The notes: generated by a model not told the origin, from the sequence alone. A stretch of DNA of 21,733 nt from Candidatus Margulisiibacteriota bacterium (GCA_031279305.1 JAITIS010000080.1:1-21733); one strand, 5' to 3'. Shown: positions 6,201 through 13,468, numbered from the stretch's first letter. Program-made: numbers and translations.

Positions 6201-6916
6201 TGCTTCGCCCCAAGCCCCGAAAAAAGGAAACGATCTGGTCTATTCTTGGCGTCGTTGTTTTTGCGCTGTTTCTCAAGGCGACGGTTTTGACGATTTTTAT
6301 CATTCCTTCCGGTTCGATGATCCCGACTTTGCAGGTCGGCGATGTGCTGATCGTGAACCGCCTGCATTTCGGCGTTTCCAATCCCCTGCGCGAACTCTGG
6401 TATTCCCGCAATTTACAGCTGGTCGTCCCGACGCCCATACCCAATCCTTGGTTTCAGTCAGAAAATCCGCTGATCAAGACCCGCTATTTATGGCGGTGGG
6501 GCAACAAGCCCAAAAGACTGGATATCGTGATTTTCAAAGTGCCCCTGACTCCGCAGCCGGCGCGGGACTACGTCTACGAAATAGACGGGCGGCTTTATGC
6601 TTCTTATTTTATCCAGCCGGGGCGCGCCGGGATGGATTATGTAAAAAGACTGATCGGCCTGCCGGGCGATGTGCTGGAGATCCGCAACGGCCGGATTCTG
6701 ATCAACGGCGCCTATTTGCCGGTGGATATTCCTTTGGTCGATGATTTCAGCTATTACGGCCCGCTCAAAGTGCCGGAAGGGCATTATTTTGTGATGGGCG
6801 ACAACCGTCCGAACAGCTCGGACAGCCGGTACTGGGGCTTTGTCCCGGAAGACCATCTGGTCGGCGTCGGCACCTGGGTGGCTCTGCCGCCTTGGCGCTG
6901 GAAAATCCTGAAATAG
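6200..6916 (+). CDS. lepB: Signal peptidase I
   Basis: LepB cleaves signal peptides of exported proteins at the outer face of the inner membrane. A basic N-terminus (RPKPRKK) precedes one membrane segment (about residues 12-35). The catalytic serine box IIPSGSMIPTL (Ser39) and the lysine box DYVKRLIGLPGD (Lys149) follow, then the family motif MGDNRPNSSDSRYWG near the C-terminus. About 50 residues between GDVLIVNR and the RLDIVIFKVP strand (about 55-105) form a long aromatic-rich insert, as in many Gram-negative LepB proteins. At 238 residues it is full length. It is coupled to rplS and followed by a small membrane protein. Confidence 0.93.
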   Translation: MLRPKPRKKETIWSILGVVVFALFLKATVLTIFIIPSGSMIPTLQVGDVLIVNRLHFGVSNPLRELWYSRNLQLVVPTPIPNPWFQSENPLIKTRYLWRWGNKPKRLDIVIFKVPLTPQPARDYVYEIDGRLYASYFIQPGRAGMDYVKRLIGLPGDVLEIRNGRILINGAYLPVDIPLVDDFSYYGPLKVPEGHYFVMGDNRPNSSDSRYWGFVPEDHLVGVGTWVALPPWRWKILK

Positions 6917-6930
6917 GAGGTTTGGCCGTC

Positions 6931-7125
6931 TTGAAGATTTTGGCCGGTCTGCTTTTTATAATCTACGGCCTGTTTGTCGGCTGGTGGCGGGCGCTCAAGC
7001 CGGAGAGCCTTTTCAAATACGCGGCTATGCAAAAACGCTGGGGCCGGACGCGCGGCAGGTTGCTGCATACTTTCACTTACACTATGCTGCCGGTTTTATT
7101 TGGCCTGTTTTTACTCTGGAAATAA
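6931..7125 (+). CDS. Small two-helix membrane protein, 64 aa
   Basis: A TTG start at 6931 is chosen because AGGAGG (6915-6920) sits ten bases before it and no ATG fits. The protein begins (M)KILAGLLFIIYGLFVGWW, a first membrane helix. A basic linker (MQKRWGRTRGR) and a second hydrophobic segment (YTMLPVLFGLFLLW) lead to the end. A positively charged loop between two helices suggests both ends face the periplasm. It follows lepB by 14 bases, so it probably belongs to that operon. Its last 15 bases overlap the convergent ribD end. The family is not recognised. Confidence 0.6.
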   Translation: MKILAGLLFIIYGLFVGWWRALKPESLFKYAAMQKRWGRTRGRLLHTFTYTMLPVLFGLFLLWK

Positions 7126-8142
7126 CACGAATAAAAAATCCCGCCCCAGCTTTTTTACAGAATGCGCCCTGAAATTTTTAGCGCAGTCCAGATTTTTTAT
7201 GCCCAGCCCGCCAAGCACCGGCAGCGCGTCGTCGCCCAAGACTTTGGGCGCGACGAACAGCTGCCATTCGTCGACCAGCCCGCTTTTAAGAAAAGCGGTG
7301 TTTACCGTCTGGCCGCCTTCGACCAACACGGAGCAGATGCGGTGTTTTTGGTACAGCGCGCGCAGAGCATTTTTTAGTTTTATATTCCTGCCGAGAAAAA
7401 GGGCCCGCGGGTCTTGCAATAGGTTAGTGTTTTTAGGAAAGTCCGCGCGCGCGCCGAGAATGATCTTATAGTTTTCTTTTTTAATCCCCGGCAGGCGGAT
7501 ATTCAGGCGGGGGTTGTCTTTGAGCACGGTGTTTTTGCCGACTAGCACGGCGTCATAAATGAGTCTTAATCTGTGCACTGCCGCGCGCGCCGGTTCTCCG
7601 GTGAGCCACTGGCTCCGGCCGCGCGCGTCGGCGATCCTGCCGTCAAGAGTCATTGCCGATTTGAGCGTGATATAGGGCCTATTTCGGGTTTGGTTTTTTA
7701 GAAAAATTTTGTTCAGTTCTCTGGCCTCGGATTCCAGGCAGGGATAGGCAACCTCGACGCCGGCTTTTCTTAGGAGGCGGACAGGATCGCGCCGGCGGAC
7801 TTGAGGATTGGGATCGCGCAGCGCAAAAACGACTTTTTTTATCCCGGCCTCGATGATGAGTCCCGCGCAGGGCGGAGTCCGGCCATAATGCGCGCAGGGT
7901 TCGAGATTCACATAGAGCGCCGCGCCGCGCGCGCAGTTTTTGACGGGATTTTGGCCGGCTAGTTTTAGAATAGCCTCGCGCTCGGCGTGATTTTTTCCGT
8001 AAGCGCGGTGGTGCCCTTCAGCGAGGATTTTGCCGTTTTTGACGATGACCGCCCCGACCAGCGGATTGGGCGAGACAAAGCCGGCGCCCCGGCGCGCCAG
8101 CGCGCAAGCGCGGCGCATATAAAATTCGGCGGAGTTTGGCAC
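7111..8142 (-). CDS. ribD: Bifunctional riboflavin deaminase/reductase RibD
   Basis: RibD performs the second and third steps of riboflavin synthesis. The N-terminal deaminase (about 1-145) shows the zinc site HAEREAIL and EPCAHYGRTPPC, plus NPLVGAVIVKNGKILAEG. The C-terminal reductase domain shows PYITLKSAMTLDGRIA, SQWLTG and VLVEGGQTVNTAFL. At 343 residues it is slightly compact. The start is GTG at 8140-8142, placed by the family N-terminus and by a TATAAT ending six bases before it; no Shine-Dalgarno sequence is present. The usual neighbours (ribE, ribBA, ribH) are absent, so the pathway is scattered. It converges on the small membrane protein gene with a 15-base overlap. Confidence 0.93.
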   Translation of the reverse strand: MPNSAEFYMRRACALARRGAGFVSPNPLVGAVIVKNGKILAEGHHRAYGKNHAEREAILKLAGQNPVKNCARGAALYVNLEPCAHYGRTPPCAGLIIEAGIKKVVFALRDPNPQVRRRDPVRLLRKAGVEVAYPCLESEARELNKIFLKNQTRNRPYITLKSAMTLDGRIADARGRSQWLTGEPARAAVHRLRLIYDAVLVGKNTVLKDNPRLNIRLPGIKKENYKIILGARADFPKNTNLLQDPRALFLGRNIKLKNALRALYQKHRICSVLVEGGQTVNTAFLKSGLVDEWQLFVAPKVLGDDALPVLGGLGIKNLDCAKNFRAHSVKKLGRDFLFVLFPE

Positions 8143-8148
8143 AGAAAA

Positions 8149-8154
8149 ATTATA
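8149..8154 (-). promoter_or_regulatory. TATAAT -10 box of ribD
   Basis: On the minus strand TATAAT is followed by TTTTCT and then the GTG start of ribD. It occupies half of the 12-base gap after the preceding gene, so the -35 region would lie inside that gene. The arrangement implies a leaderless ribD message. Confidence 0.55.
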
Positions 8155-8502
8155 CTACGGATTTGATAGCAGCTGTCTTAAATAATCACGTTCCAGAGAA
8201 TGAAAAGCGTCCTGCATTTTTATATAAAGCTCAATGATAGTGTCGTCTAATTCTTTATTATTATACGTTTGTAACCGCTGGTGAAATGCCTCGAACAGTT
8301 GTTTCAGTTGAATAAAATATTTCATATGCGCTGGCATATTCTGATTTTCGGCTAGAAATTCCGGAGGGTTTAATTTTTCAGATAAATCGGCAATAATTTC
8401 TTCGGCGGAATTAAGCAATAAAACCGCGTCAGCATAGCACGTTGCGCGAAGCCATTTAATTTCCGCGGAAGAGCGCTCGGCGGCGATTATTTTTTGGTGC
8501 AT
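8155..8502 (-). CDS. Hypothetical all-helical protein, 115 aa
   Basis: The protein starts MHQKIIAAERSSAEIKWLRA and ends RDYLRQLLSNP. It looks helical throughout, with heptad-like stretches (LLLNSAEEIIADLSEKL, LKQLFEAFHQRLQTY, LYIKMQDAFHSLERDYL) and no signal peptide. No family is recognised. It lies 46 bases downstream of the 288-residue gene on the same strand. The ATG has no clear ribosome-binding site; GATAAC eight bases upstream could be a weak -10 box. Size, helical content and position just after a possible nuclease-domain gene would suit an inhibitor or immunity protein, but nothing in the sequence proves it. Confidence 0.6.
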   Translation of the reverse strand: MHQKIIAAERSSAEIKWLRATCYADAVLLLNSAEEIIADLSEKLNPPEFLAENQNMPAHMKYFIQLKQLFEAFHQRLQTYNNKELDDTIIELYIKMQDAFHSLERDYLRQLLSNP

Positions 8503-8548
8503 AGTGATAAGTTATCGCAAGAATTTGCTAAAAATTTCAGTTTTGTTG

Positions 8549-9415
8549 CTATTGCGGAATGAGTGTGTCTAGGTGCTCCCGGCGCGCGCCGCGGTAAATG
8601 GCCTGAACATTGCTGTGCTCGTAAACAGAGCTTATTTTTAAGATATATTTATTTCCCCAAAGCTCTGCTTTTAACACGGCAATAATGGGTATTTTCTGCC
8701 AGTTTGCGCGGAGGATGAGCACATATTCTTCCGCGTATTTCTGCTGGGCAGCGTTTCTGGGCGTGGAAATAAATATAGCCGCCGGATGCTGCAGCAAATA
8801 CAAAAGCTGATATAAAACATAGCGGGGAACATTATGATAATCTTCTCCGCTGCTGTTTGCTTTTTCGCCGGTTGATTTGGCAAATACCGGATTTTCTATT
8901 ATTAGTCGCGGCGTTAGATTATACGTTACGGCGGAAAGGTTTTGCACAGCAGTTTTTATTGATTTGGGCAGAGTCTCCGCATTGTAGAGCTGCTGGGCGT
9001 CGTACGGCGCGGACTGCCAGCTGCCTAAAGCGAGATTTGTCTGCTGGCGAAAAGCGTAATATTTATCCAAGCAGCGGGTGTATTGCTCAAAAAATAAAGC
9101 CGGATCATCAATATAAAAATCGTTGTTGTTTGCTTTGGCCAAAATTGCCAGCTCGCGGTATTCTGTTAAAAGTTTAGCGGCATCTCCCAGCGCTTCGGGG
9201 GTGCCTATTTCTCTAATGGATTGGGCAAACGCTCTGACAAATTTTAACCAACCCGCGCCGCCTTTGGCATTGAGGCTGTCAACGTCTAGGCTGTCCATAT
9301 TTTCAATAGTCAGCAGATTGGCTAAATCTCTTTGCGTGTAGACCAGCGGGGCTGCATAGCTTGCTCTGACGGACACCAATCTTGGTCTTGGCAGAGATTT
9401 CAGGTTGGCATACAT
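8549..9415 (-). CDS. Hypothetical protein with possible phage-type BECR nuclease domain
   Basis: This 288-residue protein starts MYANLKSLPRPRLVSVRA; its ATG follows a G-rich site (AAGGGGTGGG). Residues ~1-170 are helix-rich with no recognised domain. The last ~100 residues have the layout of phage-encoded Barnase-EndoU-ColicinE5/D-RelE-like (PBECR/MuF-C) domains: LLQHPAAIFISTPRN, then YVLILRANW, then KIPIIAVLKAEL, then ILKISSVYEHSN. Relatives show a P-aIf-S turn, a strand, a pivv strand and an i-Siy motif near the end. This is a pattern match by eye. If correct, the protein is a toxin or phage-derived effector. It sits between ispG and ribD on the same strand. Confidence 0.6.
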   Translation of the reverse strand: MYANLKSLPRPRLVSVRASYAAPLVYTQRDLANLLTIENMDSLDVDSLNAKGGAGWLKFVRAFAQSIREIGTPEALGDAAKLLTEYRELAILAKANNNDFYIDDPALFFEQYTRCLDKYYAFRQQTNLALGSWQSAPYDAQQLYNAETLPKSIKTAVQNLSAVTYNLTPRLIIENPVFAKSTGEKANSSGEDYHNVPRYVLYQLLYLLQHPAAIFISTPRNAAQQKYAEEYVLILRANWQKIPIIAVLKAELWGNKYILKISSVYEHSNVQAIYRGARREHLDTLIPQ

Positions 9416-9431
9416 AACCCACCCCTTTTCG

Positions 9432-9449
9432 TTTATTTATATAAATAAA
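9432..9449. promoter_or_regulatory. Perfect 18-bp AT palindrome
   Basis: TTTATTTATATAAATAAA reads identically on both strands. It lies 16 bases upstream of the 288-residue gene's ATG, between that gene and ispG. It could be an operator or contain the -10 box of the downstream gene (TATAAA on the minus strand). Confidence 0.4.
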
Positions 9450-9512
9450 TCGGAATTAAACCGGGAAAAATGAATCGATTTTTTCTGTGGTATTTTTATT
9501 TAGTGAAATTTT

Positions 9513-10532
9513 TTAAGAATGCTCGATTAACTTGAAAAGCTCCTCGAGCAGGTGTTCTTCCGGCACGGTCTTGAGCCGCCGGCCTTTGGCAAAAATAACG
9601 CCCCGGCCTTTGCCGCCGGCGATGCCGTAGTCGGCGCGCGCGGCCTCGCCCGGCCCGTTGACCACGCAGCCCATCACGGCGACCGTGATGTTTTTTGGGC
9701 AGTTTTGCAGTCTCTGCTCGACGGCGCTGGCCAGACTGATGATGTCGATCTGCGTGCGTCCGCAGGTCGGGCAGGACACCACTTCCGGGCCGGCGGCCAG
9801 ACCCAGCGCTTTGAGTATATGACGGGCGGCGCGGACTTCTTTGACCGGGTCGGCGGTGAGCGAAACACGGATTGTGTCGCCGAGGCCTCTGGATAAGAGC
9901 GCGCCCAGCCCCGCGGCGGATTTTAGCGCGCCGTAATATTCCGTGCCGGCTTCGGTGATGCCGATATGCAGGGGATAGCGGCGTTGGGCGGTGATTTTGG
10001 CATAAGCGGCCAGCGTGTCCAGCGCCGAGGAGGACTTGAGCGAAAGCACCAGATTGGTAAATTTCTGCCGCTCAAAAAACTCGCAATATTCCAACGCCAG
10101 CGCGGCGAGGTTTTTAGAGGTCGAGCCGGCGTTGACGCCGATACGGATGGGGATGTGTTTTTTCCGGGCCGCGGCGATAATTTCTTTTAATTTACTCCCG
10201 CTTTGGATGTTGCCGGGATTGAGGCGTATTTTATCCGCGCCGGCTTCGATCGCGCCAATCGCCAGCCGGTGGTCAAAATGAATATCCGCGACCAGCGGCA
10301 CGGGAGAAAGTTTTTTTATAGCGGCGAAAGCGGCCGCGGATTTTTGGTCGGGCACCGCCACGCGCATTATGGCGCAGCCTAGAGCCGCGCAGTCCTTTAT
10401 TTGTTTGACAGTTGCCCGGACATCGGTCGTGAAGGTGTTGGTCATTGATTGAATGGCGATCGGCCATCTGCCGCCGATCTTGACAGAGCCGATCCGCGCG
10501 GTCCGGCTGGGAAAACGTTTTATAGCCGCCAT
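9513..10532 (-). CDS. ispG: 4-hydroxy-3-methylbut-2-en-1-yl diphosphate synthase
   Basis: IspG (GcpE) carries out the reductive ring-opening of MEcPP in the MEP isoprenoid pathway with a [4Fe-4S] cluster. Visible family motifs are PIAIQSMTNTFTTDV, VADIHFDHRLAI, KIRLNPGN, GITEAGT, GDTIRVSLTADP, the first cysteine pair SCPTCGR, and MGCVVNGPGEA. At 339 residues it is the short bacterial form. Its start overlaps the end of the murE-like gene by 13 bases, so both belong to one minus-strand operon. The ATG lies inside the murE coding region, as expected for coupling. Electrons may come from a ferredoxin such as the one at 13276; that link is inference. Confidence 0.95.
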   Translation of the reverse strand: MAAIKRFPSRTARIGSVKIGGRWPIAIQSMTNTFTTDVRATVKQIKDCAALGCAIMRVAVPDQKSAAAFAAIKKLSPVPLVADIHFDHRLAIGAIEAGADKIRLNPGNIQSGSKLKEIIAAARKKHIPIRIGVNAGSTSKNLAALALEYCEFFERQKFTNLVLSLKSSSALDTLAAYAKITAQRRYPLHIGITEAGTEYYGALKSAAGLGALLSRGLGDTIRVSLTADPVKEVRAARHILKALGLAAGPEVVSCPTCGRTQIDIISLASAVEQRLQNCPKNITVAVMGCVVNGPGEAARADYGIAGGKGRGVIFAKGRRLKTVPEEHLLEELFKLIEHS

Positions 10533-11536
10533 TTTTGCAGAGCCTTTTTAATTTCCTCGTGATCGTCGAAATGGACTTTTTGGGCGCCCAGCACCTGATA
10601 GGTTTCGTGGCCTTTGCCGGCCAGCACGACAAAATCTCCCGGCTTGGCCAGCGCGACTGCCTGAACGATAGCCCGGCGGCGATCCGGCTCGACGCTGATC
10701 CGCCGGCGCCGGCCAAAAATATTCTGGCGCATGCCGGTCAAAATATCTTTGATAATCCCGGCGGGATCTTCCGTGCGCGGATTGTCCGAGGTGACGACGC
10801 AGAGGTCGCTTTGGTTTAAGACCAGCCGCCCCATTTTAGGACGCTTGCCTTTGTCCCGGTCGCCGCCGCAGCCAAAAACCGTGATTATGCGGCCGGAACG
10901 CTGTTTCCGGCGCAGTTCCCGCACGGCGTTCAGCAGGTTTGCCAGTCCATCAGGAGTATGGGCGTAATCGATAATGACCGTGAAAGGTTTTTTAGCAATG
11001 ACCTCAAAACGTCCCGGCACCGGCGACAGCCCGGCGAAAAGTTTTTTTAATTTTTTCTCCGGGAGAATGTTTAAAGCTTTAAGCACAGCCAGCGCGGTCT
11101 GCACGTTGTGCTTGTTGAAATGTCCCGCATACGGCTGGATAAAATCTATTTTTTCTTTACGCCAGTCGCGCGGATAGATTTTAATGCCGCAGCCGCGCTT
11201 CAGCCAGCCGGATTTAACTTTTTTATAGGCGCGGAAAGTTTTGTGATAATCCAGATGATCGCGCGTGATATTGGTCAGGGCTTTGACGTGAAAAAAAATA
11301 CCTTTGATCCGGTCCTGCTGGATGCCGTGCGATGACACTTCCATCACCAGGTATTCCACGCCTCTTTTTTCGGCCTGCTCAAAAATTTTCGCCAGCTCCC
11401 ACGGCGGCGGCGTGGTCAGGCGGTTGGTGATCGTGCCGATTTTGATAGCCTTGTGCCCGGCTTTTTGCAGCAGCTCGCAAACTATATGCGCGGTGGTGGT
11501 CTTGCCGTTGGTGCCGGTGATGCCGATGATTTTCAC
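10520..11536 (-). CDS. murE: Compact MurE-like Mur ligase lacking the N-terminal domain
   Basis: Mur ligases use ATP to add an amino acid to UDP-MurNAc-peptides. The protein opens directly with the P-loop (GITGTNGKTTT, residues 5-15). MEVSSHGI, TNITRDHLDYH, DYAHTPDGL, FGCGGDRDKGKRPKMG, the meso-DAP-type DNPRTEDP (251-258) and AGKGHETYQ follow. Ordinary MurE has about 100 residues before the P-loop, forming the UDP-binding domain. It also has some 35 more residues between HLDYH and the GxFNxxN motif (here AGHFNKHN, 137-144). This protein has 338 residues against about 490. The start is GTG at 11534-11536; an in-frame TAA lies five codons upstream, so no missing N-terminus is hidden in this frame. 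A distant GGAG site precedes it. Confidence 0.85.
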   Translation of the reverse strand: MKIIGITGTNGKTTTAHIVCELLQKAGHKAIKIGTITNRLTTPPPWELAKIFEQAEKRGVEYLVMEVSSHGIQQDRIKGIFFHVKALTNITRDHLDYHKTFRAYKKVKSGWLKRGCGIKIYPRDWRKEKIDFIQPYAGHFNKHNVQTALAVLKALNILPEKKLKKLFAGLSPVPGRFEVIAKKPFTVIIDYAHTPDGLANLLNAVRELRRKQRSGRIITVFGCGGDRDKGKRPKMGRLVLNQSDLCVVTSDNPRTEDPAGIIKDILTGMRQNIFGRRRRISVEPDRRRAIVQAVALAKPGDFVVLAGKGHETYQVLGAQKVHFDDHEEIKKALQKWRL

Positions 11537-11573
11537 AGCGCAGGCCGCTCCTTAATTTAGTAAATCAGCCAGG

Positions 11574-11607
11574 TTGACGATAATTTAGCATAGTCGTAAA
11601 TTATCGT
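11574..11607. promoter_or_regulatory. Divergent promoter region with inverted repeat
   Basis: ACGATAATTTA (11577-11587) and TAAATTATCGT (11597-11607) are perfect 11-base inverted arms around a 9-base centre. On the plus strand TTGACG (11574-11579) and TAAATT (11597-11602) are 17 bases apart. On the minus strand TTGCCT and TATGCT, 16 bases apart, could drive murE. An operator shared by the two directions is likely; a hairpin is the alternative. Confidence 0.5.
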
Positions 11608-11692
11608 AAGGCAATTTTTACGGGTGAAAGTATAACACAAGGCGCTTAGCCTTTACTCCGCAATAAAAAATAAAAAATGACGATAAGTTAAT

Positions 11693-12457
11693 ATGTTAAA
11701 AGCAGAAAAAGAACAAATCCATAAAACGTATACAAGGGACAACGAACCTTGGTGCCAGGAGCTAAAAGAAAAGTCTATCCAGAAAATAGCGGCGCAGTAT
11801 AAAGCAACCGGGAAAATGCCTACTTCTGGCTGGTGGGTCGTGAACCACAAAAGCGATGCCGAGTATGCTAAATGGTTCGCCGAATATGGCGTGGACGTAA
11901 CCCGGATCGCCAGCTTGGTCAATCAGCAAAAAAGATACGAGCAATTCCGCAGTAATTATTTTGCCAGAAGTGAATTTGGCAATATGCCGCGCGCCGACGA
12001 AGAAGATTATGCTTATTATGCCCATTATATGGCTGATGCTGTGTTTTTGGCCAAATGCTTGGCCGATAATATAAATGTGAATCGCGCCCCGGATGTTGTG
12101 AGGCAAGAAGCAAAATTTGAGGAATACAAAAAATATGCAATTGAATATAAAGAATTGCCCAAAGAAAAACGCGAAAGAGCCTATGCCAGTAAAAAAGAAG
12201 AATTGTCAGGCGCTTTGGCGCGCTGGGAGCGTACTGTTCGCAAGGGAATCGTGAAGTGCATAGTGCATTGTCGTTTTGATTTGCGCGCCGAATTAGCCGC
12301 GTTCATTAAGGACTTTAAGGCCAAAGAAAAGGCCGAGGCGGAACAGCTTAAAGCACAATTTCGCAATGCCGAGCGGCGTGGCACTGAATATTTACGGCTA
12401 GGGGCAAAGCTGCAATATGACACGGACTTGCGAGAATATGTAGTGCAAGAGCTGTAA
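11693..12457 (+). CDS. Hypothetical protein, 254 aa, with antisense 3' overlap
   Basis: The protein starts MLKAEKEQIHKTYTRDNEPW and is highly charged, helix-rich and free of a signal peptide. It includes a tryptophan-rich patch (SGWWVVNHKSDAEYAKWF), a tyrosine-rich patch (EEDYAYYAHYM) and a long Lys/Glu stretch (KDFKAKEKAEAEQLKAQFRN). No family is recognised. Its last 110 bases are the reverse complement of the conserved 3' end of the fumarase gene, so the final ~36 residues are probably an acquired read-through rather than an original domain. No Shine-Dalgarno sequence is seen. A possible -10 (GATAAG) ends five bases before the ATG, and a TATAAC lies at 11631. Confidence 0.6.
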   Translation: MLKAEKEQIHKTYTRDNEPWCQELKEKSIQKIAAQYKATGKMPTSGWWVVNHKSDAEYAKWFAEYGVDVTRIASLVNQQKRYEQFRSNYFARSEFGNMPRADEEDYAYYAHYMADAVFLAKCLADNINVNRAPDVVRQEAKFEEYKKYAIEYKELPKEKRERAYASKKEELSGALARWERTVRKGIVKCIVHCRFDLRAELAAFIKDFKAKEKAEAEQLKAQFRNAERRGTEYLRLGAKLQYDTDLREYVVQEL

Positions 12458-13181
12458 TTTTGCCGCCGTAGCCAGCCGGGCCGATATTTAATTTATTTAC
12501 TTCCGCCAAAATTTCTGTTTCCAGCCCCGCGTAATAATCATCAGGGTGGCGGCTGCCCAGCTCGCGCAGCAGGGCTTTTTTGGCCAGCAGGGGGGCGGTG
12601 TCAAATGTCCCGCCTAACCCTATGCCTAAGATCAGCGGCGGGCAGGCCGCGGCGCCCGCTTTTCTGACCGTGTCCGTGATTTTGGCGGTTATTTCTTTTT
12701 TGTCCGCCGTGGGGCGCAGCATATACAGGGCGGATTTATTTTCCGCGCCGCCGCCTTTGGCCAGTACGCGCAGGCGCAGTTTGTCCCCGGGCGCCAGTTC
12801 AGCGTGAATGACCGCCGGGGTGTTGTCCCCTGTGTTTATCCTGTCCAGCGGGTCGCGAACTATGGACTTGCGCAGATTTTGATAGCCGGCGGCCACGCCT
12901 CTCTGCACGGCTTCCTTGAAATTTCCTTTAAAATGTATTTCCTGTCCGATCTCGGCAAAAACTATGCAGGTGCCGGTGTCTTGGCAGAGCGGCAATCCGT
13001 CCGCGCGCGCGCAGGCGGCGTTTTCTATAAGTTTTTGCAGGACGGACCGGCCTAGCGGATTTTTTTCTGTCTGTGCGGCCGCGCGCAGAGCGTTTTCCAC
13101 GTCCGGCGGCAGGTGAATATTGCTGTCCCGCGCCGCGGCAGTGATTTTTTCCGTAATGATCCGCGTGTCTATTTCGCGCAT
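12348..13181 (-). CDS. Class I fumarate hydratase alpha subunit (FumA/TtdA N-terminal type)
   Basis: Two-subunit class I fumarases and tartrate dehydratases bind a [4Fe-4S] cluster in the alpha subunit and interconvert fumarate and malate. Conserved segments are LPLCQDTGTCIVF, the middle GGGAENKSALYML, CPPLILGIGLGGTFDTAPLLAKK, and the C-terminal PCHIAALPLAVNIQCHAARH. The cysteines in CQDTG, CPP and QCHAARH are the expected cluster ligands. At 277 residues it is the full alpha subunit and ends where the family ends. The beta subunit gene, normally adjacent, is absent here. Fumarase and L-tartrate dehydratase cannot be told apart by eye. The ATG at 13179-13181 has TATAAT five bases upstream. 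Confidence 0.88.
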   Translation of the reverse strand: MREIDTRIITEKITAAARDSNIHLPPDVENALRAAAQTEKNPLGRSVLQKLIENAACARADGLPLCQDTGTCIVFAEIGQEIHFKGNFKEAVQRGVAAGYQNLRKSIVRDPLDRINTGDNTPAVIHAELAPGDKLRLRVLAKGGGAENKSALYMLRPTADKKEITAKITDTVRKAGAAACPPLILGIGLGGTFDTAPLLAKKALLRELGSRHPDDYYAGLETEILAEVNKLNIGPAGYGGKITALALHILASPCHIAALPLAVNIQCHAARHCEIVL

Positions 13182-13186
13182 AGGGG

Positions 13187-13192
13187 ATTATA
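13187..13192 (-). promoter_or_regulatory. TATAAT -10 box of the fumarase gene
   Basis: On the minus strand TATAAT is followed by CCCCT and then ATG 13181, leaving no room for a leader. A weak TTGGCG-like -35 lies about 19 bases upstream. It is divergent from the ferredoxin promoter next to it. Confidence 0.55.
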
Positions 13193-13204
13193 CACTGTTT
13201 GTGG

Positions 13205-13233
13205 TTGACACCGCCAAACCGGATTGTTAAACT
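13205..13233 (+). promoter_or_regulatory. Promoter of the ferredoxin gene
   Basis: TTGACA (13205-13210) and TAAACT (13228-13233) are exactly 17 bases apart. The expected start near 13240 gives a leader of about 35 bases that ends in AAAGGAGG before the ATG. Confidence 0.55.
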
Positions 13234-13275
13234 GCGCAAAATCACCGGATAGATTAAATAAAAGGAGGCGTTTTT

Positions 13276-13452
13276 ATGTCGCACGTTATTTCGGAGGATT
13301 GCATTTCCTGCGGCGCCTGCTCGGGCGAGTGTCCTGAACAGGCGATCAGCGAGGGCGACGGCAAATATGTGATTGACCCCGCGCTGTGCACGGACTGCGG
13401 CACCTGCGCCGGTGTCTGCCCGGTAGAGGCCATATCGGCTCCGGCGAACTAA
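13276..13452 (+). CDS. 2[4Fe-4S] ferredoxin, 58 aa
   Basis: This small bacterial ferredoxin has two cluster motifs: CISCGACSGECP (C9, C12, C15, C19) and CTDCGTCAGVCP (C38, C41, C44, C48). Each is followed by the usual (E)QAI or EAI turn. It is a clostridial-type low-potential electron carrier. GGAGG sits eight bases before the ATG and it has its own promoter. It could serve as reductant for IspG, NrdG or other iron-sulfur enzymes nearby; no partner is fixed by the sequence. It is divergent from the fumarase gene. Confidence 0.93.
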   Translation: MSHVISEDCISCGACSGECPEQAISEGDGKYVIDPALCTDCGTCAGVCPVEAISAPAN

Positions 13453-13468
13453 AAAAACTCCGGAGCCG
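13436..13468 (+). other. Hairpin at the ferredoxin stop codon
   Basis: CGGCTCCGG (13436-13444) and CCGGAGCCG (13460-13468) form a 9-bp stem with the TAA stop in the loop. It is followed by A residues rather than T, so it is not a clear intrinsic terminator for the plus strand. It may block 3' decay of the short ferredoxin message. Confidence 0.4.
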
